Shown here one piece after another: positions 52,377 through 60,774 of a stretch of DNA of 64,000 nucleotides (the first letter of the stretch is position 1; each line of letters begins with the position of its first letter). The translations under genes were made by a program, and so were the position numbers. Source of the stretch: Anaerolineaceae bacterium. GTDB lineage: Bacteria; Chloroflexota; Anaerolineae; Anaerolineales; Anaerolineaceae. The stretch spans positions 1-64,000 of the forward strand of contig JAGPFF010000004.1 in NCBI GenBank assembly GCA_018056725.1, in the 5' to 3' direction. The notes under the pieces are model-generated. The model was not told the DNA's origin. It worked only from the letters and a program-made list of their open reading frames with translations, and did no database searches.

Positions 52377-53843
52377 ATGGCAAAAATAGACCTGAGGATA
52401 GACAAAGCACGGCGGGAGCACGCAATTGCACAACTGCGCGAGCGAAAAATTATTCTGCCCACCTTTGCCCAAATGAAAGATCCGAGCAAGATTCCACCAA
52501 AAATAAAAGAGGAATTATCCACAATTGGTTTATGGGATGTTCATCCGCGCAATCTTTACCGTATCACCTGGAAAAATCAACCGCAAACCACTGGTGGAGG
52601 TTTTGACGGGGTTAATTATGTCGAATTTCCCTCCAGTTTGACTGGTACCAAAGCAAGAATTATTGCTCTGGTTGGCAAGTGGTTTCCGACAGGAGCTCAC
52701 AAAGTAGGTGCAGCCTATGGGTGTCTGGTGCCACGGCTGGTGACTGGTCAGTTTGATCCCACAACACAGAAGGCAGTCTGGCCTTCCACTGGGAATTATT
52801 GCCGCGGCGGTGCGTATGATTCTGCGCTTTTGGGCTGCGAGTCGATCGCCATCCTTCCGGAGGGAATGTCGAAGGAGCGGTTTGCCTGGTTGAGCCGGAT
52901 TGCCGGCGAGGTGATCGCTACACCCGGCTCGGAATCCAATGTCAAAGAGATTTTTGATAAATGCAAGGAATTAAGAGCCTCTGGTGAGGATTTGATGATC
53001 TTCAACCAGTTCGAAGAATTTGGTAATTATCTTTGGCATTACGAAGTGACCGGGCATGCCATGCAGGAAGTGCTTCAGGCAGTCAGTAGACCGGGAGATC
53101 ATTATCGTGGCGTGGCGCTGACAACAGGTTCTGCTGGCACCATCGCCTGTGGTGATTATCTGAAGCAGGAATACCCAACCAGCAAGATTATTGCCAGCGA
53201 AGCTCTCCAATGTCCAACCTTGCTTGAAAATGGTTTTGGCGCTCATCGTATTGAGGGGATTGGTGATAAGCATGTGCCATGGATTCATAATATTAAAAAT
53301 ACGGATCTGGTAGTAGCGATTGATGACAATGCCGTCGTGGAGATCATGCGGCTCTTCAACGAACCTGAAGGGCGCAAATTCCTGGTGGAACAGGGAATCC
53401 CCGAGGATTTCGTCTCACGGCTCGATTTACTGGGATATTCCGGCATTGCCAACCTGCTTTCAGCCATCAAATTTGCCAAATACTATGAGTTAGGCGAAAA
53501 CGATATTGTTCTTACCGTGCTTACGGATTCAATGGAGCTCTATTCCAGCCGTGTGGAGGAAATGCGCGCTCAATTTGGTGCCTATTCCAAAATCAATGCT
53601 TCCGCTGGTTTTGCGCGTTATCTGCAAGGTGTCAACACAGACCATTTGCTGGAGCTTACCTATGAGTCGCGTCGCCGCATCCATAATCTGAAATACTATA
53701 CCTGGGTGGAACAACAAGGGAGAACCTACGAGGAGATTCAGAACCAGTGGTATGATCCGAATTACTGGACGGAAATTCAAAATCAAGTGGAAGAAATAGA
53801 CCATTTGATTATGGAATTCAACAATCAGGTTGGGTTGCTCTAA
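52377..53843 (+). CDS. fold-type II PLP-dependent enzyme (TrpB/cysteine-synthase-like), function unknown
   Basis: This 488-residue enzyme has a PLP lysine in KWFPTGAHKVGAAYGCL (K109), the same context as TGAHKIN in TrpB. WPSTGNYCRGGAYDSALLGCESIAILPEGMSKERF follows, split here, and then GVALTTGSAGTIACGDYLKQEYP. It is longer than cysteine synthase (about 310) and TrpB (about 400). I do not know the substrate; the setting suggests elimination on an amino acid such as diaminopropionate, serine or a carbamoylated form. Start ATG 52377 (AAGGATGAG upstream); 52371 is possible. A strong hairpin follows the stop. Confidence 0.7.
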   Translation: MAKIDLRIDKARREHAIAQLRERKIILPTFAQMKDPSKIPPKIKEELSTIGLWDVHPRNLYRITWKNQPQTTGGGFDGVNYVEFPSSLTGTKARIIALVGKWFPTGAHKVGAAYGCLVPRLVTGQFDPTTQKAVWPSTGNYCRGGAYDSALLGCESIAILPEGMSKERFAWLSRIAGEVIATPGSESNVKEIFDKCKELRASGEDLMIFNQFEEFGNYLWHYEVTGHAMQEVLQAVSRPGDHYRGVALTTGSAGTIACGDYLKQEYPTSKIIASEALQCPTLLENGFGAHRIEGIGDKHVPWIHNIKNTDLVVAIDDNAVVEIMRLFNEPEGRKFLVEQGIPEDFVSRLDLLGYSGIANLLSAIKFAKYYELGENDIVLTVLTDSMELYSSRVEEMRAQFGAYSKINASAGFARYLQGVNTDHLLELTYESRRRIHNLKYYTWVEQQGRTYEEIQNQWYDPNYWTEIQNQVEEIDHLIMEFNNQVGLL

Positions 53844-53851
53844 AACAACAA

Positions 53852-53888
53852 GATCCTCCTGGAAACTTTTTCCAGGAGGATCTGTTTC
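53852..53888 (+). terminator. hairpin terminator after the TrpB-like gene
   Basis: GATCCTCCTGGAAA (53852-53865) and TTTCCAGGAGGATC (53869-53882) form a perfect 14-bp stem with a 3-base loop. Only TGTTTCC follows, so termination may be partial and could let some transcription reach the hydantoinase genes. Confidence 0.75.
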
Positions 53889-53904
53889 CAAACTGGATGA
53901 AAGA

Positions 53905-54480
53905 ATGATTCTTCCGGTTGATGCCCTCGTTCTGGTGGCTTATCTACCTTCTCCCAAGGATTTTGATCTGGCTCGTTTACTCGGCTGGTATCGGATACCG
54001 CTGAAGTCTGCGCCAAAAATGATTGAAGTGGATTATTTTGCCTTTTATCAGGGCAATCGATTTGGCGAGATGCACCGTTGGAGGATAGAGTACATTGCCA
54101 AATATGAAGGTCATGAGCTCACCACTCGGGGGGTATTACTGCGGGATGAAGCCAATCATCCTCGCGCCAAAGAAGAATACTATAAAATTCAACTTGGCTC
54201 CCTGATTCAGCTGGAACAGCCCATCCTCGCAGGAACGTGGAAACGGATCACGTTTTTATACACTACAGGCGAATTATTTAACCACGCCACCATGATGAAC
54301 GATTTGAGCATTCCATCTGAAGAGCGCGAGGTTCTTTGGCAGAGTTTACGCGAGCGTTCAAAACAGGCTGCACAATATGGTTTTAATGAACCCCCCCGGC
54401 AAGAAGTAGATCCGGGGTTGTTGAAATTAATTCTTAGCTTGAACTCTGATCTACCTCAACCCGACCTCGATAATTATTAA
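53905..54480 (+). CDS. conserved-looking protein of unknown function
   Basis: This 191-residue soluble protein starts MILPVDALVLVAYLPSPKDF; the frame is open upstream into the terminator, but ATG 53905 has a GGATGAAAG site. It is rich in aromatic residues: LLGWYRIPLKSAP, DYFAFYQG, IEYIAKYEGHELTTRG and WKRITFLYTTGELFN. No enzyme, DNA-binding or membrane motif stands out. It sits between a PLP enzyme and a hydantoinase, which is the only clue to its role. Confidence 0.7.
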   Translation: MILPVDALVLVAYLPSPKDFDLARLLGWYRIPLKSAPKMIEVDYFAFYQGNRFGEMHRWRIEYIAKYEGHELTTRGVLLRDEANHPRAKEEYYKIQLGSLIQLEQPILAGTWKRITFLYTTGELFNHATMMNDLSIPSEEREVLWQSLRERSKQAAQYGFNEPPRQEVDPGLLKLILSLNSDLPQPDLDNY

Positions 54481-54557
54481 CCCTGTACCTGGATTTCATC
54501 ACTGGTAGAATAACGAGTGTGTGGAGCTTCATCATAAAGCCCACGAGGATTTATTTT

Positions 54558-55988
54558 ATGAAAACTCTCATCAAGAACGGCGTCCTTGTTACGGAAAGCC
54601 AGGTGGAACCTGCGGATTTGCTGATTGAAGGGGAAACAATTGCCCGGATCGCGCCGAAGATTCTTACGGAATCCGACATCGAAGTGATTGACGCTGGCGG
54701 GATGTACATTTTGCCCGGTGGAATCGATGTTCATGTGCATCTTGATTTACCTATGGCAGGCACAGTCTCCAGTGATGATCATTACACTGGCACTAAAGCT
54801 GCTGCTTTTGGTGGCACCACCACTGTGATTGATTTTGTTTCTCAAGATGAGGATGACTTGTTAGAATGCGTTGCTGCCTTGCGGCACAAAGCGGATCCAA
54901 AGGTGGCGGTGGATTACGGCTTGCACATGAACATTACTCATTTAACACCACAGGTCGAAAAGCAAATTTCCCTCTTGTCTTCAGTGGGAATCACGAGCGT
55001 GAAAGTGTTCAGTGCCTATAACGGGCGGTTGCGGTTGAATGATGCTGAAATCTTAAAAGTTATGCGCGTAGCAAAAAATAATGGCTTACTCACTCTCCTT
55101 CATGCGGAGAATGGGGATATTATTGATTTATTGGTTTCGGAAGCCCTAAAAGAAGGGAACACCACCCCAATCTGGCATGCGAGAACCCGTCCGGCATGGG
55201 GTGCTGTAGAAGCGGTGCTGCGCGGTGCGGCGATCTCGAAAATAGCAGAAGCCCCGCTCTATATCGTGCATATGAATGTGGCGGGGGAAGTGGATATGGT
55301 CGAATATGCCCGCAGCAAAGGGCTCCTCCTATTTGGCGAGACCTGTCCGCAGTATCTATTCTTCACCGAAGAGGATTTGCGGCGACCGGATGGCGCGAAG
55401 TGGGTGTGTTCGCCGCCTCTCCGCACGCCCCAGGATCAAAAGAGACTTTGGGAAGGCTTAAAAGAGGGGAGCATTCAAGTTATCTCCACAGATCATTGTC
55501 CATTTTTCTTCGATGGAACTACGCCCATCGAGTATGAAGGTCGAGAAGTAATGATTGCCGGTAAAGAACTTGGTGCTGAGGATTTCACCAGGATTCCTAA
55601 TGGTTTACCAGGTGTGGGCGACCGCCTGCCCATCCTGTGGAGCTCTATGGTCAGTTCTGGTAAATTCTCTCTCAACGAGTTTGTGCGCCTTACCAGCACC
55701 AATCCGGCAAAGCTGTTCGGTCTCTACCCCAAAAAGGGGAACCTGGCACCCGGCGCGGATGCGGATATCGTCATTTGGGATCCGAAGAAAAAGGTAAAGT
55801 ACGGGAAGATCTTATCCCAGCAACGGACGGATTACAACCTTTATGAGGGTTGGGAATTGGAAGGCTTTCCAGTTCGGGTTTTTTCGCGTGGCGTGCAGAT
55901 TGTGGAGAATGGTCGCTGGATGGGCAAACCTGGAGGAGGGCGATTTATTCATCGCCAACCCTTCTTGCCGCAGGAACCGGATGCCTAA
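54558..55988 (+). CDS. hydA: dihydropyrimidinase / D-hydantoinase
   Basis: This 476-residue amidohydrolase opens cyclic ureides such as dihydropyrimidines or hydantoins (including, in related clusters, purine-derived rings). It has GGIDVHVHLD (H59, H61), a carboxylated-lysine candidate K149 in SVKVFSAYNGR, LLHAENGD, YIVHMN and STDHCPF. FGETCPQYL is typical of dihydropyrimidinases. The start at 54558 has a GAGGATT site. The stop abuts the ATG of a membrane-protein gene, so the two are coupled. Confidence 0.92.
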   Translation: MKTLIKNGVLVTESQVEPADLLIEGETIARIAPKILTESDIEVIDAGGMYILPGGIDVHVHLDLPMAGTVSSDDHYTGTKAAAFGGTTTVIDFVSQDEDDLLECVAALRHKADPKVAVDYGLHMNITHLTPQVEKQISLLSSVGITSVKVFSAYNGRLRLNDAEILKVMRVAKNNGLLTLLHAENGDIIDLLVSEALKEGNTTPIWHARTRPAWGAVEAVLRGAAISKIAEAPLYIVHMNVAGEVDMVEYARSKGLLLFGETCPQYLFFTEEDLRRPDGAKWVCSPPLRTPQDQKRLWEGLKEGSIQVISTDHCPFFFDGTTPIEYEGREVMIAGKELGAEDFTRIPNGLPGVGDRLPILWSSMVSSGKFSLNEFVRLTSTNPAKLFGLYPKKGNLAPGADADIVIWDPKKKVKYGKILSQQRTDYNLYEGWELEGFPVRVFSRGVQIVENGRWMGKPGGGRFIHRQPFLPQEPDA

Positions 55989-57590
55989 ATGGTTGTACTG
56001 ATTCCTGTCCTTGTGTTATCGCTCGGAGCTGTCCTGATTCAGGTGTTTGGGCGCCTAAATAAGCGACCCGGAACCAGCTGGCTGGTGGCTTCAATCTCGG
56101 CGTTGACAGCATGGATCGCCCTCATTCCCATTGGCATTCTCCTCCCTGGCGGGTTGATGATAGAACACTGGATTCCGGAGTATTATCCATTTTCCTCCAT
56201 CGTTTTCCAATTTACCCCGCAAAGCTGGATCCTGGGTTTTCTGATCTCAAGTCTGGCGCTGGCGGTCATATTCTCTGAAGCGAAAAACTTAAGTTCCACG
56301 GGATATATAAACCGCTTATCCAGTTCCCTATTCCTCTCCGGATTAGGAATACTGGCAGTTTCAGCTGGGTCGGAATTAACTTTCCTGTTTGCCTGGGCAC
56401 TGATGGATCTGGTTGAATTTGGGGTGCTGTCGGTCATTATTGGAAGGCAGAAAAGCCTGCCATCTGCAGCCGCTTCGATCAGTATCCGCTTTATCGGGAT
56501 TTTGGTGTTGCTCATTTTGATCATCCTGGGATCGTCAGGAGATCAGGTTATGAGGGGGGCAGATTTAACGCCGGCAATGGGATGGCTGCTGATCTTATTG
56601 ATTGCCGCCAGGATGGGAATTCTTCCATTGTTCCAGCCTTATGCCGAAGACCCTATCTATCAGCGTGGTTTGATTACCATCATTCGAGCGCTTCCTCTGA
56701 TCACTTCATTTGCGTTTATATTTTATATTTCAGGGTCAGGATCTCTGCCTGTGAAGACGGGATTGATCTTTTTCATCCTTACTGTGACCCTGATCTACGG
56801 AGCAGTCTCGTGGGTGAATGCGTCCAATGAATTAAAAGGAAGACCTTACTGGAATTTGAGTATTGCTGCAATGGGTTTACTCGTTTTTCTCACCGACCAC
56901 ACCTCCGCCTTGACTGGACTGGCGATCCTGCAAATCGCGACAGGTTCAGCTTTGTTCCTCTACTCCCCGAGGTTCAAGAAACCGCTGCCTTTCTTATTTC
57001 TGTTGATTCTGGGTTTGCTGCCTTTTCCGTTTAGCCCGGCTTCACCCATCACAACGTTTTTTACTGCAGAGCGCGTGAATCTGGTCACAGTCATCTGGCT
57101 TGTGGCTTATGTGCTCTTGCTTTGTGGGGTCATCAAGCATTCTCTGCGAAAGGATGAATCGTCGATCCCGATTGAACCCTGGATGGGGCTCTTCCATGCC
57201 ATCGCCTTGTTCTTGCTTGTGCTGGCACCTTTGCTGGTGGTGCTTATCCAGTTTCAGACGCTTCAATTACGCCCGGCATTGTGGTCCTGGCTTACCATCA
57301 CCGGGTTGGTAATCCTGCTAAGCCTGTTCACCCTGCGTTTCGTTCACCTGGGGTCCTCTATTCAGAATCGGTTCATGCGAACCAAAAAGGTGTTCACTAC
57401 CAGTATTCATTATTTGGAAGTTGTGCTGAATCTCTCCTGGCTTGGTAAATTGATCTCCTCGCTGGGTTTTATCATTGAAAAAATAGTCCAGTTGCTCTCT
57501 CGGGTGCTTGAAGGGGAAGGGGGTATCTTGTGGTCCTTTCTCTTCATCATATTATTCCTATCGTTGATCTTTACTCGTCAGGTGCCATAA
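55989..57590 (+). CDS. divergent complex-I-like membrane protein (NuoL/M/N family)
   Basis: This 533-residue protein has about 14 membrane segments and looks like an antiporter-type subunit of complex I or hydrogenases: FLFAWALMDLVEFGVL aligns with the FFxWELM of TM5, and LLIAARMGILPLFQP with the lysine helix before HTWLPDA. In both places the key residues are changed: the TM5 Glu is Ala and the TM7 Lys is Arg. Proton pumping in the usual way is therefore doubtful. It starts directly after the hydA stop and overlaps the next gene by one base. Confidence 0.6.
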   Translation: MVVLIPVLVLSLGAVLIQVFGRLNKRPGTSWLVASISALTAWIALIPIGILLPGGLMIEHWIPEYYPFSSIVFQFTPQSWILGFLISSLALAVIFSEAKNLSSTGYINRLSSSLFLSGLGILAVSAGSELTFLFAWALMDLVEFGVLSVIIGRQKSLPSAAASISIRFIGILVLLILIILGSSGDQVMRGADLTPAMGWLLILLIAARMGILPLFQPYAEDPIYQRGLITIIRALPLITSFAFIFYISGSGSLPVKTGLIFFILTVTLIYGAVSWVNASNELKGRPYWNLSIAAMGLLVFLTDHTSALTGLAILQIATGSALFLYSPRFKKPLPFLFLLILGLLPFPFSPASPITTFFTAERVNLVTVIWLVAYVLLLCGVIKHSLRKDESSIPIEPWMGLFHAIALFLLVLAPLLVVLIQFQTLQLRPALWSWLTITGLVILLSLFTLRFVHLGSSIQNRFMRTKKVFTTSIHYLEVVLNLSWLGKLISSLGFIIEKIVQLLSRVLEGEGGILWSFLFIILFLSLIFTRQVP

Positions 57591-58168
57591 TGCAGCACTG
57601 GGTGAATTACTTAAGTATCGGCATGATTGAGATTGCCCTCTTCTGGTTGATTCTTTCAAGTTCCAGAAAATCTATTATTTACGCTTTTAGTACCATTCTA
57701 ATATTGGTATTTTCCATAAACTTACAGTTTTGGACCTTCGGATTCGCAGTCACTAAACTCATTACAGGCATCATGGCGATGCTGCTCCTGCTGATCACCC
57801 CTGCGGAGGAAACCCTGCCCGCTGGTGGGGTGGGAATTGGAAGAATCTTTCGGGCGCTCAGCCTGGGAATGGGAATTTTGCTCATCTTTTCCACCCTTGC
57901 AAGTACGACGCAATTCCTCTCCCTCACAATTGACCAAACCTTGCCTAGCCTGACGATTCTTTGGTGCGGTTTTCTCTTGATCGCATTTTCAAAAGATCCT
58001 TTCCGGATCATCCTTGGTTTATTAACCCTTCTAACGGGTTTCGAAATCATCTATGGCTCCGTTGAACGATCATTATTGATTAATGCATTATTAACCGCGG
58101 TTTACTTGCTGATCGCAGTGATTGGTTCTTATTTAATGATGCCTGCATCCTCCGAGGATAAATCGTGA
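57590..58168 (+). CDS. small membrane protein, HyfE/NuoK-like
   Basis: This 192-residue protein has about six membrane helices and no soluble domain. By size and by its place between two NuoL/N-like genes it resembles hydrogenase-4 subunit E (HyfE) or a NuoK-like subunit. The pattern FRIILGLLTLLTGFEIIYGSVERSLLINALL includes a Glu in a helix, as NuoK does. The ATG at 57590 overlaps the previous stop (TAATG), and the 3' end overlaps the next start by 4 bases (GTGA). Confidence 0.5.
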   Translation: MQHWVNYLSIGMIEIALFWLILSSSRKSIIYAFSTILILVFSINLQFWTFGFAVTKLITGIMAMLLLLITPAEETLPAGGVGIGRIFRALSLGMGILLIFSTLASTTQFLSLTIDQTLPSLTILWCGFLLIAFSKDPFRIILGLLTLLTGFEIIYGSVERSLLINALLTAVYLLIAVIGSYLMMPASSEDKS

Positions 58169-59559
58169 GCGCGCCTCTTATATGGATTATCCTCCCCCTG
58201 GCAATATCCGCCATTTTGCTCGCCTTGTTGAAATATGACAGGGTGATCAGGTGGATGGGTCTGCTTACTAGCGGATTGCTTTCTTTGATCGCCTTCTTTC
58301 AACCGGTAGGGAGTGTGCTCCAAATTGGTGGCATCTCGATCGATTTCACTTCCTCCTTTTACATTTTTGGGCGCTCTTTTTCCCTGGATAATTCCGACCG
58401 CTTTGTGATACTCATCGTGTACATGACAATTTTTTTCTTTTTGTTATTAATGGATCGCGAGTTTGTTCCCACTAAATTTGTACCACTTTCGTTTGCGATC
58501 GCTGCTTTCCTTCTTTCAGCCTTAGCCGTACAGCCCTTCTTGTATTCGGCTGTTTTGGTTGAACTTGCCGTACTGTTGATGATCCTTATGGTGAGGGAGA
58601 AAGGTGATCAGCCTGTCGTTGGCATACTGCGATTCTTAATCTATCTTTCTCTTGCTTTACCCTGTATATTATTTGCCGGTTGGATTTTAGGCGGTGCTCA
58701 AGCCAGTACATCGGATGAGACCCGCCTCACTGCTGCAGCAATTTTTTTGCTTGTAGGTTTTTCCATCTGGCTGGCAGTTTTTCCATTTCATTCCTGGTTG
58801 CCCCAATTCGCGGCTACTGTTCATCCATTCTTGTTTGGTTTTCTTTTCTCGATCTTGCCGGTTGTTTTGCTGTTGGTAATCGTGGATTATCTATCCAGTT
58901 TGATCTGGCTACGGTCAGCCACCTATCTTTCACCAGCTTTGATGACAATCGGTGCCATAATGGTGGTCACCGCTGGCATATTTTCCTCAGTAGAAAAGCA
59001 GATTGCGAGGCTTGCATCCTATACAGTACTGCTTGAAACAGGTTTTGCTCTCTTCATGATCGCCCTGCGCTCTGACCAGGGAATGTCGCTGCTCTACCAA
59101 TCCTTTATTCCCCGAATTATCGGTCTGTCCCTTCTGTGTTACTCATTGTCCATCTTGCGTCAAAATCAAATCTCGCTCGTCAAAGGGGGGGTAACCTCCC
59201 TAATTCGGCAATTTCCATTTGCCACACTGGGGATTCTGGGATCGATGCTCTCCATTGCGGGGTTTCCACTCCTGGCAGCTTTTCCGGTACGGCTTCAATT
59301 GTTGCACCTCATTGGTCGGACCTCCCTGCCAGCATTGATTGCACTTGCAGCAGGCATGGCGGGATTTTTGATCGCTACGGTGCGTTTGTTCGTTCTCATG
59401 ACCTTTCCTGCCAGACAAAAATGGCATCTTCGGGAGCGTCCTCCCCAAGTGATCGTTCTTTGCATCGGACTCCTCCTTTTGGTCGTCATGGGATTATTCC
59501 CTTCAATCCCTGCAGATATGATTTCATTGCTGGCAATTGACTTGCCGATATTATGGTAA
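58165..59559 (+). CDS. divergent NuoN/HyfF-like membrane protein (GTG start)
   Basis: This 464-residue protein has about 13 membrane helices. The conserved loop VFPFHSWLPQFAATVHPF marks the proton-conducting transporter family, and VLVELAVLLMILM keeps the TM5 glutamate. The preceding helix reads GFSIWLAVFPF where NuoN-like proteins carry a lysine (GFxxKxxxxPF), so the TM7 lysine is Trp. The start GTG overlaps the previous gene. With its two neighbours it forms a unit without any hydrogenase or NADH-dehydrogenase catalytic subunit nearby. Confidence 0.65.
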   Translation: MSAPLIWIILPLAISAILLALLKYDRVIRWMGLLTSGLLSLIAFFQPVGSVLQIGGISIDFTSSFYIFGRSFSLDNSDRFVILIVYMTIFFFLLLMDREFVPTKFVPLSFAIAAFLLSALAVQPFLYSAVLVELAVLLMILMVREKGDQPVVGILRFLIYLSLALPCILFAGWILGGAQASTSDETRLTAAAIFLLVGFSIWLAVFPFHSWLPQFAATVHPFLFGFLFSILPVVLLLVIVDYLSSLIWLRSATYLSPALMTIGAIMVVTAGIFSSVEKQIARLASYTVLLETGFALFMIALRSDQGMSLLYQSFIPRIIGLSLLCYSLSILRQNQISLVKGGVTSLIRQFPFATLGILGSMLSIAGFPLLAAFPVRLQLLHLIGRTSLPALIALAAGMAGFLIATVRLFVLMTFPARQKWHLRERPPQVIVLCIGLLLLVVMGLFPSIPADMISLLAIDLPILW

Positions 59560-59592
59560 AAATGTTACGATTGATGGTGAAAGGGTAAACCC

Positions 59593-60771
59593 ATGGAAAA
59601 TGATGAAATCTTGAAGCGATTAGAATTTCAGGACGCGGAGCGGCGTAAGGATAAACAGACAATTAATGATCTTCTTGCTCAGGTAGCGACTCTACAGGAA
59701 ACCATTAATGCCCAAAAGCGGGAGATCACCCATCTCAGTGTGGAAAATAAAAAAAGTGCCACGCTTTACGTACGGGTGGAAGAATATGAAGAAGCCCTGG
59801 CGAAATTGAAGGCTGAACTTGTCAAACCAGCTGCTGATTTAGATAAAAAAATCGCCCTACTGGAAAAAGAGATTGAAAGCCAAAGAGCGGAAGATATGAG
59901 TGTGATCAATCGCCGCCTGCTTGAACTGCAAAATGAGATTAAACCAATTAACGAATTGAAAAATGATATCCAGACCAAACTTGGTGATGACTTTCACCTG
60001 AGTCAGCGGATTGAGGAACTTGCGAAACAATTTCCTGAATTAAGGCAAAAAGATGAGGAATTACTCCGCGCGATCAAACTTTCTGATGATCATGATCGTA
60101 TTGAAGCCAAACGAGTATCCGATCTGGCGATTGAACTGACAACAATCCGCAAGAAGATTGACGATGAAAAGATTGCCTCCGATTCTCAGAAAGAATACCT
60201 GAAAAAACTTGAAGCTTTGATCAATGACCTGCAGAATCGAGAGCAACAGCGCATTCAGGAGCAGATTGCCTTCATCGAAACTCAGTCCAGGCAGACAATT
60301 GACCGGGAAGGTTTTATCAAGGATTGGCAGGAAAAGAAGGATCAGTTGCAGGCATTAAGTGCTTCGCTTCAGGCACAGATGCTCGATTTGCAAGGTTTGA
60401 ACCGGACGATTAAAGAAGCGCAGGCAGAGTTTGATGAATTAAATCAGCGATTAGAACGGCGATTGAACGAAATATCTGAAATGAATCGTTTACAGGAAGA
60501 ACGCTTGCGGCAGGAATGGATTTCCTTTAAAGCGGATGACCAGAAACGATGGTCCAATTACTCACTCAACCAGGAAGAGATGATTCGAGAGAAAGACCGC
60601 GAAATGACGAAAGTAATTGAGCGGCTTACTAAACTTGAGGACACTTCCCTTCAAATTGTGGATTCCGTTCAGATTATTAACGAAGAAACAGAAAAACGAG
60701 TGCGCACGCTGCTTGTGATGGCTAATGAGATCATGAGCTCGTTTGAGCGCTCGATCGGCAAAAAAGGCTGA
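59593..60771 (+). CDS. long coiled-coil protein
   Basis: This 392-residue protein is almost entirely charged and alpha-helical, with heptad-like runs (KQTINDLLAQVATLQETINA, KKIALLEKEIESQRAEDM, DELNQRLERRLNEISEMNRL). There is no membrane helix, signal or enzyme motif. It resembles a cytoplasmic filament or tether, such as a DivIVA- or SMC-like rod. It lies between a NuoN-like gene and selB, 3 bases from the latter, so it is probably in the same operon. Function unknown. Confidence 0.7.
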   Translation: MENDEILKRLEFQDAERRKDKQTINDLLAQVATLQETINAQKREITHLSVENKKSATLYVRVEEYEEALAKLKAELVKPAADLDKKIALLEKEIESQRAEDMSVINRRLLELQNEIKPINELKNDIQTKLGDDFHLSQRIEELAKQFPELRQKDEELLRAIKLSDDHDRIEAKRVSDLAIELTTIRKKIDDEKIASDSQKEYLKKLEALINDLQNREQQRIQEQIAFIETQSRQTIDREGFIKDWQEKKDQLQALSASLQAQMLDLQGLNRTIKEAQAEFDELNQRLERRLNEISEMNRLQEERLRQEWISFKADDQKRWSNYSLNQEEMIREKDREMTKVIERLTKLEDTSLQIVDSVQIINEETEKRVRTLLVMANEIMSSFERSIGKKG

Positions 60772-60774
60772 GCC

